64,000 nt of DNA from Choristoneura fumiferana. Taxonomy: Eukaryota > Arthropoda > Insecta > Lepidoptera > Tortricidae. The position numbers were made by a program, and so were the translations under genes. Positions 48,908 to 58,498 of this stretch are shown here, piece by piece. Under the pieces are notes generated by a model. The model was not told the DNA's origin. It made no database searches and saw only the letters and a program-made list of their open reading frames with translations. The stretch spans positions 851,818 to 915,817 of the forward strand of contig NC_133494.1 of NCBI RefSeq assembly GCF_025370935.1. Reading direction: 5' to 3'. Within the stretch, counting starts at the first letter, position 1. The number at the start of each line of letters is the position of its first letter.

Positions 48908-49285
48908 ATAGTAGTTGCCCCTTGGCCTTTTTAACATTCATAAGTGCTTTTTATAGCCTAAATCTTAGGCCTAAATTGAATAAAGATATTTTGACTTTGA
49001 CAAGAAATACTGAACGCATATGTTACTATGTTTTTTGTTTGTATCTTATTATAAAGAGGACATTTGCATGTTGTACTTAGTTTTACGCGTAGCTATTGAC
49101 TACTAGCTGTGTCAAAACCTTCTCAATGTCTTAATTAAGTTCCAGGTTCAAACTCGCTCTAGTCCTACTGATAGAGAAAATTGTTCCTAAGAAGGTCTGT
49201 CAGTCAGTTTGTAAGTACATATATGTTTCATATAGTGCTTGTTATAGCCTAAATTGATTAAAGATATTTTGACTTTGACTTTGTG
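48908..49285 (+). mobile_element. Two LINE 3' ends with (TTTGAC)n tails
   Basis: 48908-49000: ACATTCATAAGTGCTTTTTA, TAGCCTAAATCTTAGGCCTA, AATTGAATAAAGATATTTTG, ACTTTGAC. 49206-49285: ATAGTGCTTGTTATAGCCTA, AATTGATTAAAGATATTTTG, ACTTTGACTTTG. Both are truncated 3' ends of the same non-LTR family, separated by about 200 bases of unique DNA. Confidence 0.65.
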
Positions 49286-49583
49286 TCAGTTTTAATAGTC
49301 TCTAAGTCACTCAATCAGATCAGAATCCTAGAAGCGGTCATAATTGCATCTTAAAAATATATGTGTCACACAGACATAGCTGTAGTGTACGGTTAGTAGT
49401 GGGTATAAAGTAATACTGTAGGTAAACCATTGATATGGGTATTTGCAAAGTAGCGCTTAAATCAACCAACTTTCTATGGGTGAAAGAGTTATTAAAATCG
49501 GTTCGCTAGCTTTTAAGAATTCATTTTAAATAAAATCTTTTCTCTTTATAAGTATTAGTAGACTTTAGCGCAGCACAGTCAGG

Positions 49584-49716
49584 TACAGTCAGCACCAATA
49601 TCTGACACAACAAGCGTGCATAAATATCTGATACGACTCTATTTCTAGGGCCGGAAGGACGTGTCAGATATTTTTGCACGCTCCGCTGTGGCAGATATTA
49701 ATGCTGGTGACCTGTA
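49584..49716. mobile_element. TACAGTCACCAGCA MITE, second complete copy
   Basis: TACAGTCAGCACCAATATCT, ATACGACTCTATTTCTAGGG, CACGCTCCGCTGTGGCAGAT, GGTGACCTGTA; same layout as 33612-33748. An extra TACAGTCAGCTC lies just beyond the right end. Confidence 0.75.
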
Positions 49717-49749
49717 CAGTCAGCTCAAGTGAAGATAAATAAATAAAGC

Positions 49750-49985
49750 TATTCTATTGGTTCATGACAAACACATTTCTCGCGATTCATCCTCGCATAT
49801 CTCTGGTGGAAACGGAGCCGACACCCAGCGGTTGATATTTCAAAATTGTATCCCGATCCCGTAAGTATATCGGGATAAAAAGTACCCTGTGTGTTATTCA
49901 GGATCTCTAGGTATTTACATACCAGAATTAAATCTCATCCAAATGAAAGAGTGACAAACACACACAAAGTTAGTAGTTTAGATCC
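49750..49985. mobile_element. MITE fragment followed by Helitron family-2 fragment
   Basis: 49750-49824 (CTATTGGTTCATGACAAACA, CATCTCTGGTGGAAACGGAG) is the right end of the GGTGGAAA MITE. 49825-49985 (CACCCAGCGGTTGATATTTC, TATCGGGATAAAAAGTACCC, ACAAACACACACAAAG) is an inverted inner/5' piece of the Helitron at 31115-31585. Confidence 0.6.
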
Positions 49986-49986
49986 G

Positions 49987-50220
49987 CTGTCCTTTACCCC
50001 CGACACAAAAAGAGGGGTGTTATAAGTTTGACCGCTATATGTGTCTGTCTGTGGCACCGTAGCTCTTAAGCGTGTGGACCGATTTGAATGCAGTTTTTTT
50101 ATTTAAAAGCAGGTTTTCTAGTGATGGTTCTTAGACATGTTTTATCAAAACGGTTCAGCCGTTTCTGTGATATTGAACTTTGAAGTGACAAAGTCGGGGG
50201 TTTTGCAAATTTTTGGTGGT
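49987..50220 (+). repeat. TTTTTGCGTCGGGGG repeat, copy 4, longest
   Basis: CCCCGACACAAAAAGAGGGG, TGTTATAAGTTTGACCGCTA, TGGCACCGTAGCTCTTAAGC, GTGATGGTTCTTAGACATGT, CGGTTCAGCCGTTTCTGTGA, GAACTTTGAAGTGACAAAG. It extends further at its 3' side than the copies at 26225 and 31612; 54378-54575 has the same extra block. Confidence 0.7.
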
Positions 50221-50364
50221 TAGGTTATTGTTATTTTTCCACGACCCAATGCCTAGAATAACTCGAGCTTCTCTAAAATCAAGGTACGCGGAACAAAACC
50301 CGAATTTAAATCATAAAATTAGTAATACCCGCGATAGTCTTAAACATTGGGCTAGAATAGACTT

Positions 50365-50592
50365 ATATTAAATGATATTATTACGGATAACTCACGTCTT
50401 AAACCGAGTCCCTTCCTCTCAGGAGCACGCGACTCGGCGGCTGCCGCAACACGCACACTACGCGCCACCGCTCTGCTCGCACGACCCAAGTAGCCCGAAA
50501 CATGTCGAGCTAAACTCGGTTTAAGAAGTGAGTTATCCGTAATAATATCATTTAATATGAGTGAGTCTCACGGTAGTTTCATGTTCAAAATT
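50365..50592 (+). mobile_element. Compact Penelope-like element, copy 2, 11-base target duplication
   Basis: AGAATAGACTT flanks at 50354-50364 and 50593-50603. ~40-base inverted arms (AATGATATTATTACGGATAA, CTCACGTCTTAAACCGAGT) enclose CAGGAGCACGCGACTCGGCG..AAGTAGCCCGAAACATGTCG, AGC. The right end (GAGTCTCACGGTAGTTTCAT, GTTCAAAAT) extends beyond the arm exactly as in 26948-27143, so the family has defined asymmetric ends. The stem-II partner of TAGCCC is lost here. Non-coding. Confidence 0.7.
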
Positions 50593-50603
50593 AGAATAGA
50601 CTT

Positions 50604-51160
50604 GCAAAATAGTCAATTTGGACTCTCAATTCTTCATTCCCATGTTAAGCTTCAGACCTTCACGATAATCAATCACGCTTCACCAATCGTTGCCTAACCG
50701 GAACGTCAAACCTAAGACAATTGCCAGTTCATTCACTCTTAATGATGAATTAACCCATTAGCTGTTGCGTCATCCGGCAATGGTCCGGCAGACACCGTGA
50801 TAATGGTCAGATTTCGACAAAATATCGCAACCATTGCACAGCTCTAGTGCAGCGGCACGCACACAGGCGCAAACGCATTCGATTAATGCCAGCAACCAAC
50901 TTAAGTTTACCGCTACACGAATTAGAATTGAGCTATTTTGAGCTCTCTGTGTTAGGTGGAGTGGATTCGAGGTTACTCTTGGACTGCGGAGGTTATTTGG
51001 TAGGAATAAAAGTGTTATCGTGTGGTGTGTGTGAGCTAGTGCTGTGGAGTCATCGACCCGTGTCGTGAGCCTACCCCAATATGAAAAATTTAAGTACCTA
51101 ATTTTGGTGCTGTCATTTTAATTTTGCACGTCTATACAGTAGTATATATAAATACCTACC
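50604..51160. other. Unique sequence; no gene called
   Basis: A 73-codon + frame (50847-51068; MQRHAHRRKRIRLMPATNLS) has no recognisable domain. GC content is slightly raised around 50820-51070, but promoter or exon status cannot be supported. Confidence 0.3.
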
Positions 51161-51410
51161 TAATAAATAAATATCATGGGACACTTGACATCAATTGAAC
51201 TAGTCCCAAACTTAGCAAAGCTATCTATGGATACTAGGCAACGGATAAACATACTTAGATAAAATACATACTTAAATACATATTAAACATCCAAGACCCG
51301 AGAACAAAAATTCGTATTATTCATACAAATATCTGCCCAGGCCGGGAATCGAACTCGGGAACTCAAGCTTCGTAGCCAGGTTCTCTAACCACTTGGCTAT
51401 CTGGTCGTCT
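51161..51410 (-). mobile_element. SINE-B, full-length
   Basis: Minus strand: GACGACCAGATAGCCAAGTG, GAGTTCGATTCCCGGCC (B box), GGCAGATATTTGTATGAATA, CTAGTTCAATTGATGTCAAG and an ATTTATTTATT tail. A short deletion removes CTTTGCTAAGCTTAC-type sequence. Confidence 0.85.
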
Positions 51411-51604
51411 AAATGATTTTGTATTTTATTTGACTGTTATGTTGTCATCACGAAATAATTTCTAGCCTAGGATTTGTTTTTTAATCCTACTCACTATCCT
51501 GTAAAAGTCATGCATGGTACCTTCTCAATCTCTCCTGCGGCGTAACACCCACTGGGACTCAATGAATTTTCTCCATTTTACTCTATCTCAGGCTTTTCTC
51601 CACA

Positions 51605-51760
51605 ATGTTTTCTGCCAAGTTTCTTGCGGCGCATTCTTCTTGGCAATGATGGTCTTTCCGAAAAGGCTGGTAGTTTAGTTTAAAAAAATGACGTGTAAAA
51701 GTGCCCATTGCGGCCTATTTACTGAATAAATCATTTGAATTTTTGAATTTTGAATTTTTT
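51605..51760 (+). mobile_element. LINE 3' end with (TTTGAAT)n tail, copy 2
   Basis: TTCTGCCAAGTTTCTTGCGG, CGCATTCTTCTTGGCAATGA, AAAGGCTGGTAGTTTAG, GCCCATTGCGGCCTATTTAC, AATAAATCATTTGAATTTTT. Truncated closer to the 3' end than 38400-38975. Confidence 0.75.
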
Positions 51761-51794
51761 GTTTATGGCAGCTTAGTGATTTATCTGACATTTA

Positions 51795-51950
51795 TAGTCT
51801 CTCAAGCAAAGTGTGATAGGTTCGAAACCGGGCAGGTACCTCGAGTTTTTCGGTGAAGGAAACATGCTCCATATACCAAAGCAATTCAATAGTGTGTGTA
51901 AGTCCCAATCCATACTAGGCCTGCGCAGGTATGTAAATACATACTAAAGC
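51795..51950 (+). mobile_element. SINE-A, diverged, plus strand
   Basis: TCTCTCAAGCAAAGTGTGAT, AGGTTCGAAACCGGG (B box), TTTTCGGTGAAGGAAACATG, CAATTCAATAGTGTGTGTAA, CAATCCATACTAGGCCTGCG. Head and body present; the 3' end is lost. Confidence 0.6.
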
Positions 51951-52462
51951 CCAACCCCTTTTTGTCTCGATTCAACTGCTAGATTAGGGTTCACGCATGA
52001 AAAGCCACAGGGAAAAGCCACTGCAGGATAATGTATGACAGCGACATGAAGTCTCGTGTTGGCAAGGTTGAACGCTCGACAGATTCGCCCGGCAATTATA
52101 AGTGCATTAGTTGCATAACGACTGAATTAAAGTACACGCGCTATCATTACGGTATCTCTTTCTAGTCATTAAGACAATACGAGAATTGGCTTGTGCCCTA
52201 AGTAGGACGTATATAAGATGATTATTGACCGCAAAGCTCGTGTACACTAACTGTTAGATGTTGCATCCGAAGTCATATCTAAGCCACGCTTCTATTTTTT
52301 TTTTTTTTTTTTATGGTATAGGGGTAAACGAGCAGGCGGATCGTCTTATAAATAAATACCATAAATAAACCTAGTCCCAAAACTAAGACGTTATACCGGC
52401 TGTGGCCTGTAGTACGGGCAAATAATTAAAACATAGATTATACTCGTCAAACTGAACAACAT

Positions 52463-53193
52463 TAAATTGAAAATACAAACTGAAATATAGATGCACAGAA
52501 AAAACAGAAAAATAAGACCATCACTGGGAATTGAACCCAGGTCCTCGGTAATCCAATCTTAATTTGATTGCTTAGTAACGATATCTCTTGTCCGGGTGAG
52601 CGGTTAGTTCCAATGGAGTTTTGCAGAGTGGTTTTGCAGGTGGTAGGACCTTGTGCAAGATCCGCCCGGATTGCTACCACCATCTTGCTCGCTAATCCTG
52701 CCGTGAAGCAGCAGTGCTTGCACTGTTGTGTTTCGGCGTGGAGAGTAAGACAGCCGGTGAAATAACTGGCACTTGAGGTATTCCATCTTAGACCTCTAGG
52801 TTAGCAACGCATCTGCAATCCCCCCTGGTGTTGCAGGTGTCTATGGGCGGTGGTGATCTCTTACCATCAGGAGACCCACTTGCTCGTTTGCCATCCAGTC
52901 GAATAAAAAAAAAAAAAAAAAATGGAGTGCCGAAAAAAAATAAAAAAATAAAGTTTCTCGATGAAGGCTACGGCATAGATGTCGCTAGCGTCACTGCTTA
53001 AGTGACTAAGTAAGAAACAAACAAGCTGAGATATGAGGTGCATAGGGGAAATTCGTGTTCTTATTTTTCTGTTTTTTCTGTGCATCTATATTTCAGTTTG
53101 TATTTTCAATTTAGGTTTTACGGGATGACCGTAAAAGTAAAAATTTGGAATTGAAATAAAAAATACAAAAAGATTCCAAAAAACCAATCTTAA
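52463..53193. mobile_element. tRNA-bearing composite element (SINE-C), copy 3, inverted-repeat form
   Basis: The left TTGAAAATACAAACTGAAAT, ATAGATGCACAGAAAAAACA and right TGTTTTTTCTGTGCATCTAT, ATTTCAGTTTGTATTTTCAA are perfect ~50-base inverted repeats. The left one carries an inverted tRNA B box (GGGAATTGAACCCAGG). The body (GTCCGGGTGAGCGGTTAGTT..GTTTCTCGATGAAGGCTACG) lies between, and the linker (GATGACCGTAAAAGTAA) follows. GAACAACATTA (52452-52462) and GAACAACATTA (53194-53204) form the target duplication. LINE-D is inserted inside. Confidence 0.8.
52620..52920 (+). mobile_element. LINE-D 3' end, copy 4, with 8-base target duplication
   Basis: AATGGAGT occurs at 52612-52619 and 52921-52928. 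The insert holds GTGGTAGGACCTTGTGCAAG, ATCCGCCCGGATTGCTACCA, GCAGCAGTGCTTGCACTGTT, GAGACCCACTTGCTCGTTTG and an 18-base A tail. The unoccupied reading, CAATGG(A/G)GTGC(C/T)GAAA, is present in copy 1 of SINE-C (about 20503). Confidence 0.92.
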
Positions 53194-53306
53194 TTTGAAC
53201 AACATTAGTTCAGCGACTTTTAAAAATAATGGAGTCTTTAGATTTAATACTGCTATCAATGTACGCCATCCTAGAACACAACTGACGTCGCCTGTCACGC
53301 TACAAA

Positions 53307-53665
53307 AGTCAAAGTCAAAGTCAAAGTATCTTTATTTGTAAACATAGGTGGTTACATATACACAAGGTGTTATAGCGTAATTATTGGTATCACTATGTTT
53401 CGCCCACAGGCATACAAATAATTTGCAAGTTTAAATGTATGTACTTAATGCAAAAATTATAAAAATTAAAATCTTCAAAAATAAATAAATTACGAGTAAA
53501 TATCCTAATACAAAACATTTGAAAAAAACAAACCGTGTCAAACTACTTAATACAATACGTTATAATTAAATTGTGGGAATAGATTTATTAAGATAGGCCA
53601 AAATTAATTTTATAATGTCATAACAATGTCAAAAATTTCTTACAACTATAAAGTGATCATCGATT
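53307..53665 (-). mobile_element. LINE 3' end with (TTTGAC)n tail, inserted in the MITE
   Basis: AGTCAAAGTCAAAGTCAAAG, TATCTTTATTTGTAAACATA, GGTGGTTACATATACACAAG starts a ~360-base inverted 3' end. CTACAAA (53300-53306) and CTATAAA (53666-53672) probably represent the target duplication with one change. Most of the body is AT-rich 3' UTR. Confidence 0.7.
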
Positions 53666-54001
53666 CTATAAACATCAACAATTTTGCTTTACATTGCTTT
53701 TTCGAATAAAGTGTAATCAAAAATAAAAAAACTAATTATTTTTAAAAGTCGCTGAACTAATGTTGTTCAGTTTGACGAGTATGGTCTATGTTTTAATTAT
53801 TTGCTCATATTACAGGCCACACCCGGTATAGATAAATATAATACTTAAATTAAATACATATAAATACCCAAGACTCGAGAACAAACTCTCGCATTACTCA
53901 TACAAATATCTGCCCCGGCCGGGGGTCGAACCCGGGACCTCAAGCTTCGTAGTCAGGTACTTTAACCACTGGGCTATCCGGTCGTTAAACGTCATTCTTC
54001 T

Positions 54002-54145
54002 CGTCATCATCATCGTTCCACGTCCCACTGCTGGGCACAGGCGTCCTCTATAATAAGAGGCCTTGAGCCGTAGCTCCCATGCGCTCTTAGTGCGGTTTGG
54101 AAACTTCACAGGCACCACTGGATGGCTTCGGAACTTTCTCATCAT
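54002..54145 (-). mobile_element. SINE-A, diverged 3' half
   Basis: CATCATCATCGTTCCACGTC, CCACTGCTGGGCACAGGCGT, GAGCCGTAGCTCCCATGCGC, TTAGTGCGGTTTGGAAACTT. The tRNA head is missing. Confidence 0.65.
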
Positions 54146-54159
54146 GTTCCTAAGCGGTA

Positions 54160-54355
54160 AACGAGCATGAGGGTCACCTGATGGGAAGCAATCACCCCCG
54201 CCCATGGACACCTGCCAATACGAGGTGTATTACAGGTGCGTGCCCTCTCAAAGACTGATAGGCTATCCTAAGCTGTGTGGCTCCGGAAACGCTGTCCCAG
54301 GAAGCTGGTTCCATGTTTTAGTGCGTGGAAAGAAGTTTCGCTTGAAGTTTGGAAT
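54160..54355 (-). mobile_element. LINE 3' end, GGGTCACCTGATGG type
   Basis: GTAAACGAGCATGAGGGTCA, CCTGATGGGAAGCAATCACC, CGCCCATGGACACCTGCCAA, GTGTATTACAGGTGCGTGCC, CTGTCCCAGGAAGCTGGTTC. Related in plan to LINE-D but clearly another family. No A tail is retained. Confidence 0.55.
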
Positions 54356-54377
54356 AACCTAACCAAAAAAAGTTGGA

Positions 54378-54575
54378 CAACCCCCTTTGTCACTTCAAAG
54401 TTCAATATCTCATTAACGGCTAAACCGATTTTGAGGAAACATGTCTAAGAACCATCGCTAAATAACCTGATTTCAAATTTAAAAAACCGCATTCAAATCG
54501 GTCCACCTGTTTAAGAGCTACGGTGCCACATACAGACAAACTTATAACACCCCTCTTTTTGCGTCGGGGGTTAAA
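54378..54575 (-). repeat. TTTTTGCGTCGGGGG repeat, copy 5
   Basis: TCACTTCAAAGTTCAATATC, ATGTCTAAGAACCATCGCTA, GCATTCAAATCGGTCCACCT, CTTATAACACCCCTCTTTTT, GCGTCGGGGGTT. Same extended end as 49987-50220. Confidence 0.7.
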
Positions 54576-54576
54576 A

Positions 54577-54660
54577 CAAAACACAGAGATGCGAGCCTGG
54601 TTTTGAACCCTCGTAACTCTGCTCGAGAGACATAGTTTAGCCAACACGCCATCAAGGCTT
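54577..54660 (-). mobile_element. SINE tRNA-like head, isolated
   Basis: On the minus strand: GCCTTGATGGCGTGTTGGCT, GAGGGTTCAAAACCAGG (B-box-like), TCGCATCTCTG. Head of a SINE-A relative without a body. Confidence 0.5.
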
Positions 54661-54704
54661 TTTTCTGGTCGCTTAGCGAAAATATTCACATGCGACTGTT
54701 GTAT

Positions 54705-54940
54705 CTCTGAGTTTTTCGAAATTCATGTGCGGAATTACATTTGAAATTTACCACGAGCTATGCGGTGAAGGAAAACATCGTGAGGACCTGCACAAACCTG
54801 CGAAGCAATTCAGTGGTGCGTGTGAAGTTCCCAATCCGCACTGGGCCTGCCTGGGAACTATGGCCCAAGCCCTCTTGTTCTGAGAGGAGGCCTGTGCCTA
54901 GCAGTGGGACGTATATAGGCTGGGATGATGATGATGATGA
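54705..54940 (+). mobile_element. SINE-A, 5'-truncated, 8-base target duplication
   Basis: TGTTGTAT at 54697-54704 and 54941-54948. The copy starts CTCTGAGTTTTTCGAAATTC, just after the tRNA head, and ends GGGACGTATATAGGCTGGGA, (TGA)n. GGGCCTGCCTGGGAACTATG has a small change from the consensus. Confidence 0.88.
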
Positions 54941-55254
54941 TGTTGTATAGTCACGGGTGAGTTAGCATTGCACTTAGTAACGCGTGTTTTGTATCTATTA
55001 CCCATTAGCCTAAAAAGCAAAGCTAAGACTCATCAATTCATATTCTTAAAACAAAATACACGTGAGCACGTGCCAGACCAAAACGAGGATTATCTTAACC
55101 CGCAATAGATTTCGCTTATAAAAGCGATATAATCAATAAATGCTTATTGTTCACACGTGAACATCGGTTCACGTTTGTAAGATGAAGTGGGAAAATGCAA
55201 AGTATTAAAAAATATGATTAAGACTTGTGTAAGCAAAATATTTGAGACTAAATT

Positions 55255-55570
55255 CATCATCATCATCCCAGCCTATATACGTCCCACTGCTGGGCACAGG
55301 CCTCCTCTCAGATTGAGAGGGCTTGGGCCGTAGTTCCCACGCGGGCCCAGTGCGGATTGGGAACTTCACACACACCATTGAATTGCTTCGCAGGTTTGTG
55401 CAGGTTTCCTCACGATGTTTTCCTTCACCGTAAAGCTCGTGGTAAATTTCAAATGTAATTTCGCACATGTATTTCGAAAAAACTCAGAGGTGCGAGCCGG
55501 GGTTTGAACCCACGATCCTCTGCTTAAGAGGCCATAGGTCAAACCACTCGGCCACTACGGCTTCTAGACG
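55255..55570 (-). mobile_element. SINE-A, full-length, perfect 11-base target duplication
   Basis: GAGACTAAATT lies at 55244-55254 and 55571-55581. Minus strand: GCCGTAGTGGCCGAGTGGTT (A box), GGGTTCAAACCC (B box), body and (ATG)n tail are complete. The youngest-looking SINE-A here. Confidence 0.95.
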
Positions 55571-55827
55571 GAGACTAAATTGCTTTGCAGTTATTGCTAA
55601 GGTTAAGGGGGACTTGCACAGATCAGACTTAACTAAGTACTAACCCAGGGTTAAGTCTGTTAAAATGTATGGAACAGCCATCCGGATAACAATTTAATTT
55701 TTAAGATCTAAGGGGAATACCACCAACGAGATGGATTGATGTCCTGAGACCTTACGTCTAACACGCTTAGATTCAGGGCCGCATTTAGAGGTCTGGAGAT
55801 CTTGGGGCAACAAAGGAGACAGACGAG

Positions 55828-56203
55828 AGGGATCAAAGTGCAACTTTTCTGTTCAAGGCTTTTCTAAGTATTTTTTTGCAAATGCAATTTTTTGAAGTTG
55901 GTAATTGTAAAACCACGCCATTTTCTGTGCTGGTGTTTCTTGAATTATATTTAGAATCGTTTTATTTCAATTTTCGTCATACTCAGTGTGAGCAGTTTTA
56001 CGAGTCACTCGGGAGGTAAATTATTTTCATCTTCGGCGTTAACAATTGAATCCATCAATACGCTCAGGATTTTACTTTAGAATCCCTTGCTACAATCACG
56101 ATTCTATTGTAGAATTTTTCGCTATATTTTGGATTCAATGTACGGCATTCGCCGTAAATACATCATTTTGCTCCCTGTGACACAAATAACTATTGTAAAG
56201 GTG
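55828..56203 (+). repeat. GAATCC(C/T)TCGCTACGCTC repeat, copy 2
   Basis: AAAGTGCAACTTTTCTGTTC, GGTAATTGTAAAACCACGCC, CGTTAACAATTGAATCCATC, GAATCCCTTGCTACAATCAC, CATTTTGCTCCCTGTGACAC. Lacks the first ~60 bases of 57538-57925. Confidence 0.65.
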
Positions 56204-56322
56204 CGGAAAATGCTGACGGCGACAGGGTTCTATCGAGTGTCACACACAAGCTTGTCAAGGTACAGCCTAATTTAAAAAAAAAACCGTATTCCGAGCTCGA
56301 GTTTGATCTGAAGATAGGGCTT

Positions 56323-56632
56323 CATCATCATCCCAGCCTATATACGTCCCACTGCTGGGCACAGGCCTCCTCTCAGAACAAGAGGGCTTGGGCCATAGTT
56401 CCCACGCGGGCCCAGTGCGGATTGGGAACTTCGCACGCACCATTGAATCGCTTCGCAGGTTTGTGCAGGTTTCCTCACGATGTTTTCCTTCACCGCAAAG
56501 CTCGTGGTAAATTTCAAATGTAATTCCGCACATGAATTCCGAAAAACTCAGAGGTGCGAGCCGGGGTTCGAACCCACGACCCTCTGCTTGAGAGGCGATA
56601 GGTCAAACCACTAGGCCACCACGGCTAGCTAT
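56323..56632 (-). mobile_element. SINE-A, full-length
   Basis: Minus strand: GCCGTGGTGGCCTAGTGGTT, GGGTTCGAACCC (perfect B box), complete body, CATCATCATC tail on +. ATAGGGCTT (56314-56322) and ATAGGTCTT (56633-56641) form a 9-base duplication with one change. Confidence 0.93.
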
Positions 56633-56838
56633 ATAGGTCTTGCCTTAATGATATAATCCGTCGGGCTCTTGCCAGCATCAACGTTCCGTCTACTTTGGAG
56701 CCGGTGGGATTAGCTCGTGATGATGGCAAGAGACCTGACGGAATGACGCTTGTTCCTCGGCAAATGGAAAGAAAAGAAAAGAAAGAAAATACATTTATTC
56801 ACAACACAAGACACAACAATAGTATTAAGTACAAATTT

Positions 56839-57100
56839 GACGACTAGATGGCCTAGTGGTTAGAGAACCTGACTACGAAGCTTGAGGTCCGGGTTCGATT
56901 CCCGTGTCGGGGCAGATATTTGTATGAAAAATACGAATGTTTGTTCTCGGGTCTTGGGTGTTTAATATGTATTTAAGTATGTATCTATATCTATATAATT
57001 ATATTTATCCGTTGCTTAGTACCCATAACACAAGCTTTGCTAAGCTTACTTTGGGACTAGGTCAATTGGTGTGAATTGTCCTGTGATATATATATATAAA
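56839..57100 (+). mobile_element. SINE-B, full-length, reference copy
   Basis: GACGACTAGATGGCCTAGTG (A box), GGTTCGATTCCCGTG (B box), CGGGGCAGATATTTGTATGA, AACACAAGCTTTGCTAAGCT, ACTAGGTCAATTGGTGTGAA, and a TATATATATATA tail. An inverted LINE 3' end scrap (AAATACATTTATTCACAAC) precedes it at 56765-56838. Confidence 0.92.
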
Positions 57101-57204
57101 TAGACAACACGTAGGAAAGTATGTGTCATTGCGGTTGTGAATAGGACACTGGCTCAGCATAATGCTGAAGCGTTAATAATAAACACCCCAGCGCTGTTGG
57201 CAAA

Positions 57205-57515
57205 TGGGACGGCCGCTTATTCTTGCTAAGACATCATTGAAGGCTGGTGCGGCGGCTGCAACGGCCGAAACAGCAAAATGCCGTAAATATGAGAATCTGG
57301 CAGACAATTTCATATTTGCGGCTTTTGCTGTTGAAACGCTTAGTCCGTGGGGTCCCGAAGCAAAAAAACTTTACATTAAAAAAAGAAGCTTGCCCGTTCC
57401 ACTGGCGACCATAGGGCTGGCTCTTTCCTCGGTCAACGTATTGGCATTGCCATACAACGAGTAAAACGTAGCCAGCCTTATGGTCACCCTGCCCAAAAGC
57501 AGCGACTTGTGTGAT
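57205..57515 (+). pseudogene. LINE C-terminal endonuclease-like domain fragment, copy 3, frameshifted
   Basis: LKAGAAAATAETAKCRKYEN, LADNFIFAAFAVETLSPWGP, EAKKLYIKK in one frame, then after a shift near 57390 TGDHRAGSFLGQRIGIAIQR. This adds the AVETLSPWGP and RAGSFLGQRI blocks to the family seen at 39752-40115. The upstream WDATC block is frameshifted. Confidence 0.6.
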
Positions 57516-57537
57516 ATTTGTAAATATAGATTTTTCA

Positions 57538-57925
57538 CACCTCTCCTTCAGAAAAGTAGCTTTTCCTCCCTGTCGAGAGGGAGCAAAGTGCAACTTTTCT
57601 GTTCAAGGCTTTTCTAAGTGTTTTATTGCAAATGCCATTTTTTGAAGTTGATAATTGTAAAGCCACGCCTTTTTATGCTGGTTATTTTTTAATTATATAA
57701 AAATAATCTTAATGCTCGGTGTGAAAAGTTGTATGAGCCACTCGGGAGCAAAATTATTTTCATCTTGGGCGTTAACACTTGAATCCCTCATTACGCTCAG
57801 GATTCTACTTATGAATCCCTCGCTATTCTCAGGATTCTATTGTAGAATCCTTCGCTACATTCTGGATTCAATGTACGCCCTCGCCGTAAATACACCATTT
57901 TGCTCCCTTGTGACACAAATAACTA
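57538..57925 (+). repeat. GAATCC(C/T)TCGCTACGCTC repeat, copy 3, uninterrupted
   Basis: CTCCTTCAGAAAAGTAGCTT, GAGAGGGAGCAAAGTGCAAC, TTTTCTGTTCAAGGCTTTTC, GAATCCCTCATTACGCTCAG, GAATCCCTCGCTATTCTCAG, GAATCCTTCGCTACATTCTG, ATTTTGCTCCCTTGTGACAC. It serves as the empty-site reference for the SINE-C insertion at 41316-41394. Confidence 0.75.
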
Positions 57926-58347
57926 TTTAGGATCAGAGTAAGTTAGTTTCAGTTCTATTTTTATTTATTTTTGTTAATTATTGTATACTTATACTTATAT
58001 ACTATTTTTCTAATTATAAATAAAAAATGTAGTTAGGGCTTCTAAACTCGAGGCCATACCGACATAGCCGAAACTCGATTATTGCGTTTCCCACGGTTAA
58101 ACGCGTGTTGCCCAACTTGTTTATTTATCAATGTCACCGCAAGAAAGTCAAAAACACAAAGTGACTATAGCATTAGTAAGTATTTGGCGCGACGTATGCA
58201 AATGGCCGAGAGCCACGGAACTTGTTGCTAGGCGCAGAGACAGGTACAGTCGACCACAAAAGGTAAAAAAATCTGCACTACGTTAACGGCTACGTATGAT
58301 GACATGACCAGATGTATTTTTATGTGTATCGAATATGTGTAAATAAA

Positions 58348-58399
<52 letters not shown>

Positions 58400-58498
58400 A
58401 TGGTATATCAAAAGAAGATCAGCGCCGTTCGCAAGGCATGTTACTTATTTGGAACCATTTCGTGACATGCACATTATTGTTTTGTGTGTTTGATTATT
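57926..58498. other. No gene seen; long (CT)n at 58351-58397
   Basis: An uninterrupted CT dinucleotide run of about 47 bases lies at 58351-58397. Otherwise unique; a GTACAGTCGACCACAAAAGG phrase at 58244 resembles a MITE end, but no partner is visible. Confidence 0.6.

Larger units (their letters stand above)
52396..53826. mobile_element. CCGGGTGTGGCCTGTA MITE, copy 2, with two insertions
   Basis: The left end TACCGGCTGTGGCCTGTAGT and right end ACAGGCCACACCCGGTA are inverted; TA at 52394-52395 and 53827-53828. Comparison with the clean 322-base copy (29972-30293, here in opposite internal orientation) shows two foreign blocks: SINE-C (52463-53193) after CTGAACAACATTA, and a LINE end (53307-53665) inside CACGCTACAAA/CATCAA. 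Confidence 0.85.
52348..53986 (-). mobile_element. SINE-B split by a nested stack of four other elements
   Basis: The SINE-B tail side is at 52348-52393 (AATAAATACC, AAACCTAGTCCCAAAACTAA) and its head side at 53829-53986 (GATAAATATAATACTT, ATCTGCCCCGGCC, GGGTCGAACCCGGG, GGGCTATCCGGTCG). Between them lies the MITE at 52396-53826. Removing it gives ACTAAGACGTTATAGATAAATA, in SINE-B order. Confidence 0.8.

Noticed and set aside
50847..51068. 73-codon + frame as a host first exon
   Set aside because: No recognisable peptide, no convincing promoter element or donor; coding bias not different from neighbouring frames.
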